Shown piece by piece: positions 62,816-64,000 of a stretch of DNA of 64,000 nt. This DNA comes from Rhizobiaceae bacterium. Its GTDB lineage: Bacteria; Pseudomonadota; Alphaproteobacteria; Rhizobiales; Rhizobiaceae. Positions within the stretch are counted from its first letter, which is position 1, and the number at the start of each line of letters is the position of its first letter. The translations under genes and the position numbers were made by a program. The DNA is taken from positions 868,001 through 932,000 of the forward strand of contig JAEPMJ010000001.1 of assembly GCA_017644005.1 (NCBI GenBank). The letters run 5' to 3'. The notes beneath the pieces are model-generated. The model was given only the letters and a program-made list of their open reading frames with translations, had not been told where the DNA came from and ran no database searches.

Positions 62816-63346
62816 CTATCCGGTGATGTGAAATGGCAGAGCAATAGTGCCTTCCTTGTCGCTCGCCACGTCGCGCACGCGATACTCTATTTCATATGAG
62901 CCGGGCGGCGCGCCATCGACAGTAAGTGTCAGAACCAGCATGAACTCGCGGTTGCGAAACCTGCTGTTGAGTTCCAGCTGCTGGAAATTCTCCTGGCCGG
63001 CAACGATCTTGCCCGCATCATCCTTGAGCAGGAAATCCACATTGAACCCGAATGTGTAAGTGCCGTCAGGACTCAGGTGCCAGCCATATCCGACAGGTTC
63101 GGCATAAACGATGATGGATTCGCCCGTCGCAAACTCGTTGTGCGCCCTCTCAACGTAGATTCCGAACCCTTGCGGTTTGGAATCGGCAAAAAGAGCCGTT
63201 CGAAAGGTCAGCGGCGTCTGCTGCCAGGCGGCTATGACAGCCTCTTCGGCCGAGATGATGTCATCAAGGGTCTGGCTCAAAGCGGGAACTGCAATGAGCG
63301 CCAACCCGAAAACGGAAGCCCCAGCGATTTTCGTTTTCGTCTTCAT
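62816..63346 (-). CDS. exported protein of unknown function next to the tad locus
   Basis: The 176-residue protein has a Sec signal peptide (about residues 1-24, ending ALS before QTLDDI) and a mature part rich in beta strands. It has a conserved-looking core GFGIYVERAHNEFATGESIIVYAEPVGYGW, then LNSRFRNREFMLVLTLTVDGAPPGSYEIEYRV and a C-terminal TIALPFHITG. I do not recognise a domain. Its place upstream of the pilin gene on the same strand, and next to the CpaC-N-domain gene, suggests an envelope role connected with the pilus, but this rests only on position. Confidence 0.75.
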   Translation of the reverse strand: MKTKTKIAGASVFGLALIAVPALSQTLDDIISAEEAVIAAWQQTPLTFRTALFADSKPQGFGIYVERAHNEFATGESIIVYAEPVGYGWHLSPDGTYTFGFNVDFLLKDDAGKIVAGQENFQQLELNSRFRNREFMLVLTLTVDGAPPGSYEIEYRVRDVASDKEGTIALPFHITG

Positions 63347-63459
63347 ACTAACTTCTCCTGTCTCGGTCTGTGGCCATCGTAGCCTGCAAGTCCCTGCTTA
63401 ACGCTTGGTTCACCAATCTCGTTCATGGTTCGGGAACATTCTGGTTCCGGAGGGACGCC

Positions 63460-63903
63460 ATGGTGCGTTTTGTATCTCTTTCCCGCAAGCACATGCGGAT
63501 CGCTGCGGCAGTTGCAGTGGCATCCATGCTGACTGCGGGCGCTCAGGCTCTTGCCGCACAGGGCATTGAGGTCGTCATGAACCAGGCAAAGATCGTGAAG
63601 CTTGCCCGGCCGGCCGACACGATTGTGATCGGGAACCCGGATATCGCCGACGCCTCTGTGCAGGATGCCACAACGATAGTTCTCACCGGCAAAGGCTTCG
63701 GTGTGACCAATCTCGTGGTGCTGGATGCCGATGGGGCACCCATTGTCGACGAGCAGATATTCGTGTCTCGCAGCACAGCCAACTCGGTTCGCGTCTACCG
63801 GCGCGCGTCCGTGCAGACGCTCTCATGCACACCCTTCTGCGAGGGCGCCTACAAGAGCGCCGCCGAACAGACCTCCGATCAGGAAATCAGCGCGAGCCAG
63901 TAG
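63460..63903 (+). CDS. standalone pilus-formation N-terminal domain protein (CpaC N-domain-like)
   Basis: The 147-residue protein has a signal peptide (about residues 12-33, ending ALA) and one domain equivalent to the N-domain of CpaC: GIEVVMNQAKIVKLARPADTIVIGNPDIADASVQDATTIVLTGKGFGVTNLVVLDADGAPIVDEQIFV. It has no secretin domain. The C-terminal tail contains two cysteines (LSCTPFCEG). ATG 63460 has GGAGGGA upstream. It is divergent from the unknown secreted-protein gene and may start the neighbouring pilin-like tadE/G block beyond the window (inference). Confidence 0.88.
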   Translation: MVRFVSLSRKHMRIAAAVAVASMLTAGAQALAAQGIEVVMNQAKIVKLARPADTIVIGNPDIADASVQDATTIVLTGKGFGVTNLVVLDADGAPIVDEQIFVSRSTANSVRVYRRASVQTLSCTPFCEGAYKSAAEQTSDQEISASQ

Positions 63904-64000
63904 CTGACCTTCAGGCGGTTAACCGTCCATGAAGGAGATTGAGAGCATTCTTTCTGCCGGAAAAACCGGACTGAAACTGGTGTGAGCTATTGTCCGCACC
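63904..64000 (+). other. window-edge region, start of the next gene not resolved
   Basis: A palindromic GGTTAACC (63917-63924) precedes a short frame from ATG 63929 that ends after 18 codons at 63985. A GTG at 63982 overlaps that stop and stays open to the window edge. Either could be a leader peptide or the beginning of a tad-related gene; the sequence is too short to decide. Confidence 0.3.

Overview
The window is GC-rich chromosomal DNA from an alphaproteobacterium. Its gene content and order point to the Hyphomicrobiales (Rhizobiales), most likely a Phyllobacteriaceae/Mesorhizobium-like lineage. The pointers are the rpmH-rnpA-yidC-engB-argB-HAD-dapD-dapE-truA-fmt-def-rmuC backbone, the recR-ybaB-dnaX block next to a small SRP RNA, pheA beside a membrane-anchored cytochrome c, a YejABEF-type peptide importer and a complete CpaA-F/TadBCD pilus locus. 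The placement is inferred from gene order and protein style, not from a database search. No tRNA, rRNA, insertion sequence, prophage or CRISPR array was seen.

Layout. 1-2443 (minus): a three-gene operon of unknown role (DUF547 protein, TVP38/TMEM64 membrane protein, mercuric-reductase-like flavoprotein cut by the window edge). 2553-6417 (plus): a consensus sigma-70 promoter, then rpmH, rnpA, yidC, a CatB/Vat-type acetyltransferase and engB. 6422-10714: an accessory block with periplasmic MsrB, a secreted fasciclin-domain protein, an RskA-like anti-sigma factor, a SigK-like ECF sigma factor and an amidase. 10786-17211: argB, a divergent Lrp-phhA pair with a clear inverted-repeat operator, an EamA transporter, a diguanylate cyclase, a pyrimidine 5'-nucleotidase-like HAD protein and a copper-handling pair (DUF2946 plus a YcnI-PCuAC fusion). 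17426-27264: LOG protein, dapD, two DUF805 proteins, dapE, a membrane protein, an MFS/Lrp divergent pair, truA, fmt, def and rmuC.

27333-40056: a HAD hydrolase, CAP-domain lipoprotein, luciferase-like flavoprotein, secreted two-Kazal-repeat protein, lytic transglycosylase, recR, GNAT, ybaB, dnaX, a YciI/ArsR/SRPBCC trio, the SRP RNA gene, a HIT-like protein without its active-site histidines, nudC, a bicarbonate transporter with a PII-like partner (SbtA/SbtB) and pheA. 40331-52446: cytochrome c, two tandem YejA-type binding proteins with YejB/E/F, GhrA, an NlpC/P60 peptidase, a MarR regulator and a leucyl aminopeptidase.

52568-64000: the tad/cpa tight-adherence pilus locus. TadD points right; TadC, TadB, CpaF, CpaE, CpaD, CpaC, CpaB, CpaA and the Flp pilin point left. 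A standalone CpaC-N-domain protein and an unknown secreted protein lie at the right edge. Good matches to the CtrA site (TTAA-N7-TTAA) precede tadD and cpaB, which suggests cell-cycle control of the pilus.

The points most worth a second look are the SigK/RskA/fasciclin/MsrB module with two sigma cysteines spaced 50 residues apart, the SbtAB pair in an apparent heterotroph, the histidine-less HIT protein, the Lrp operator at phhA, and the 8-bp tandem array between tadD and tadC.
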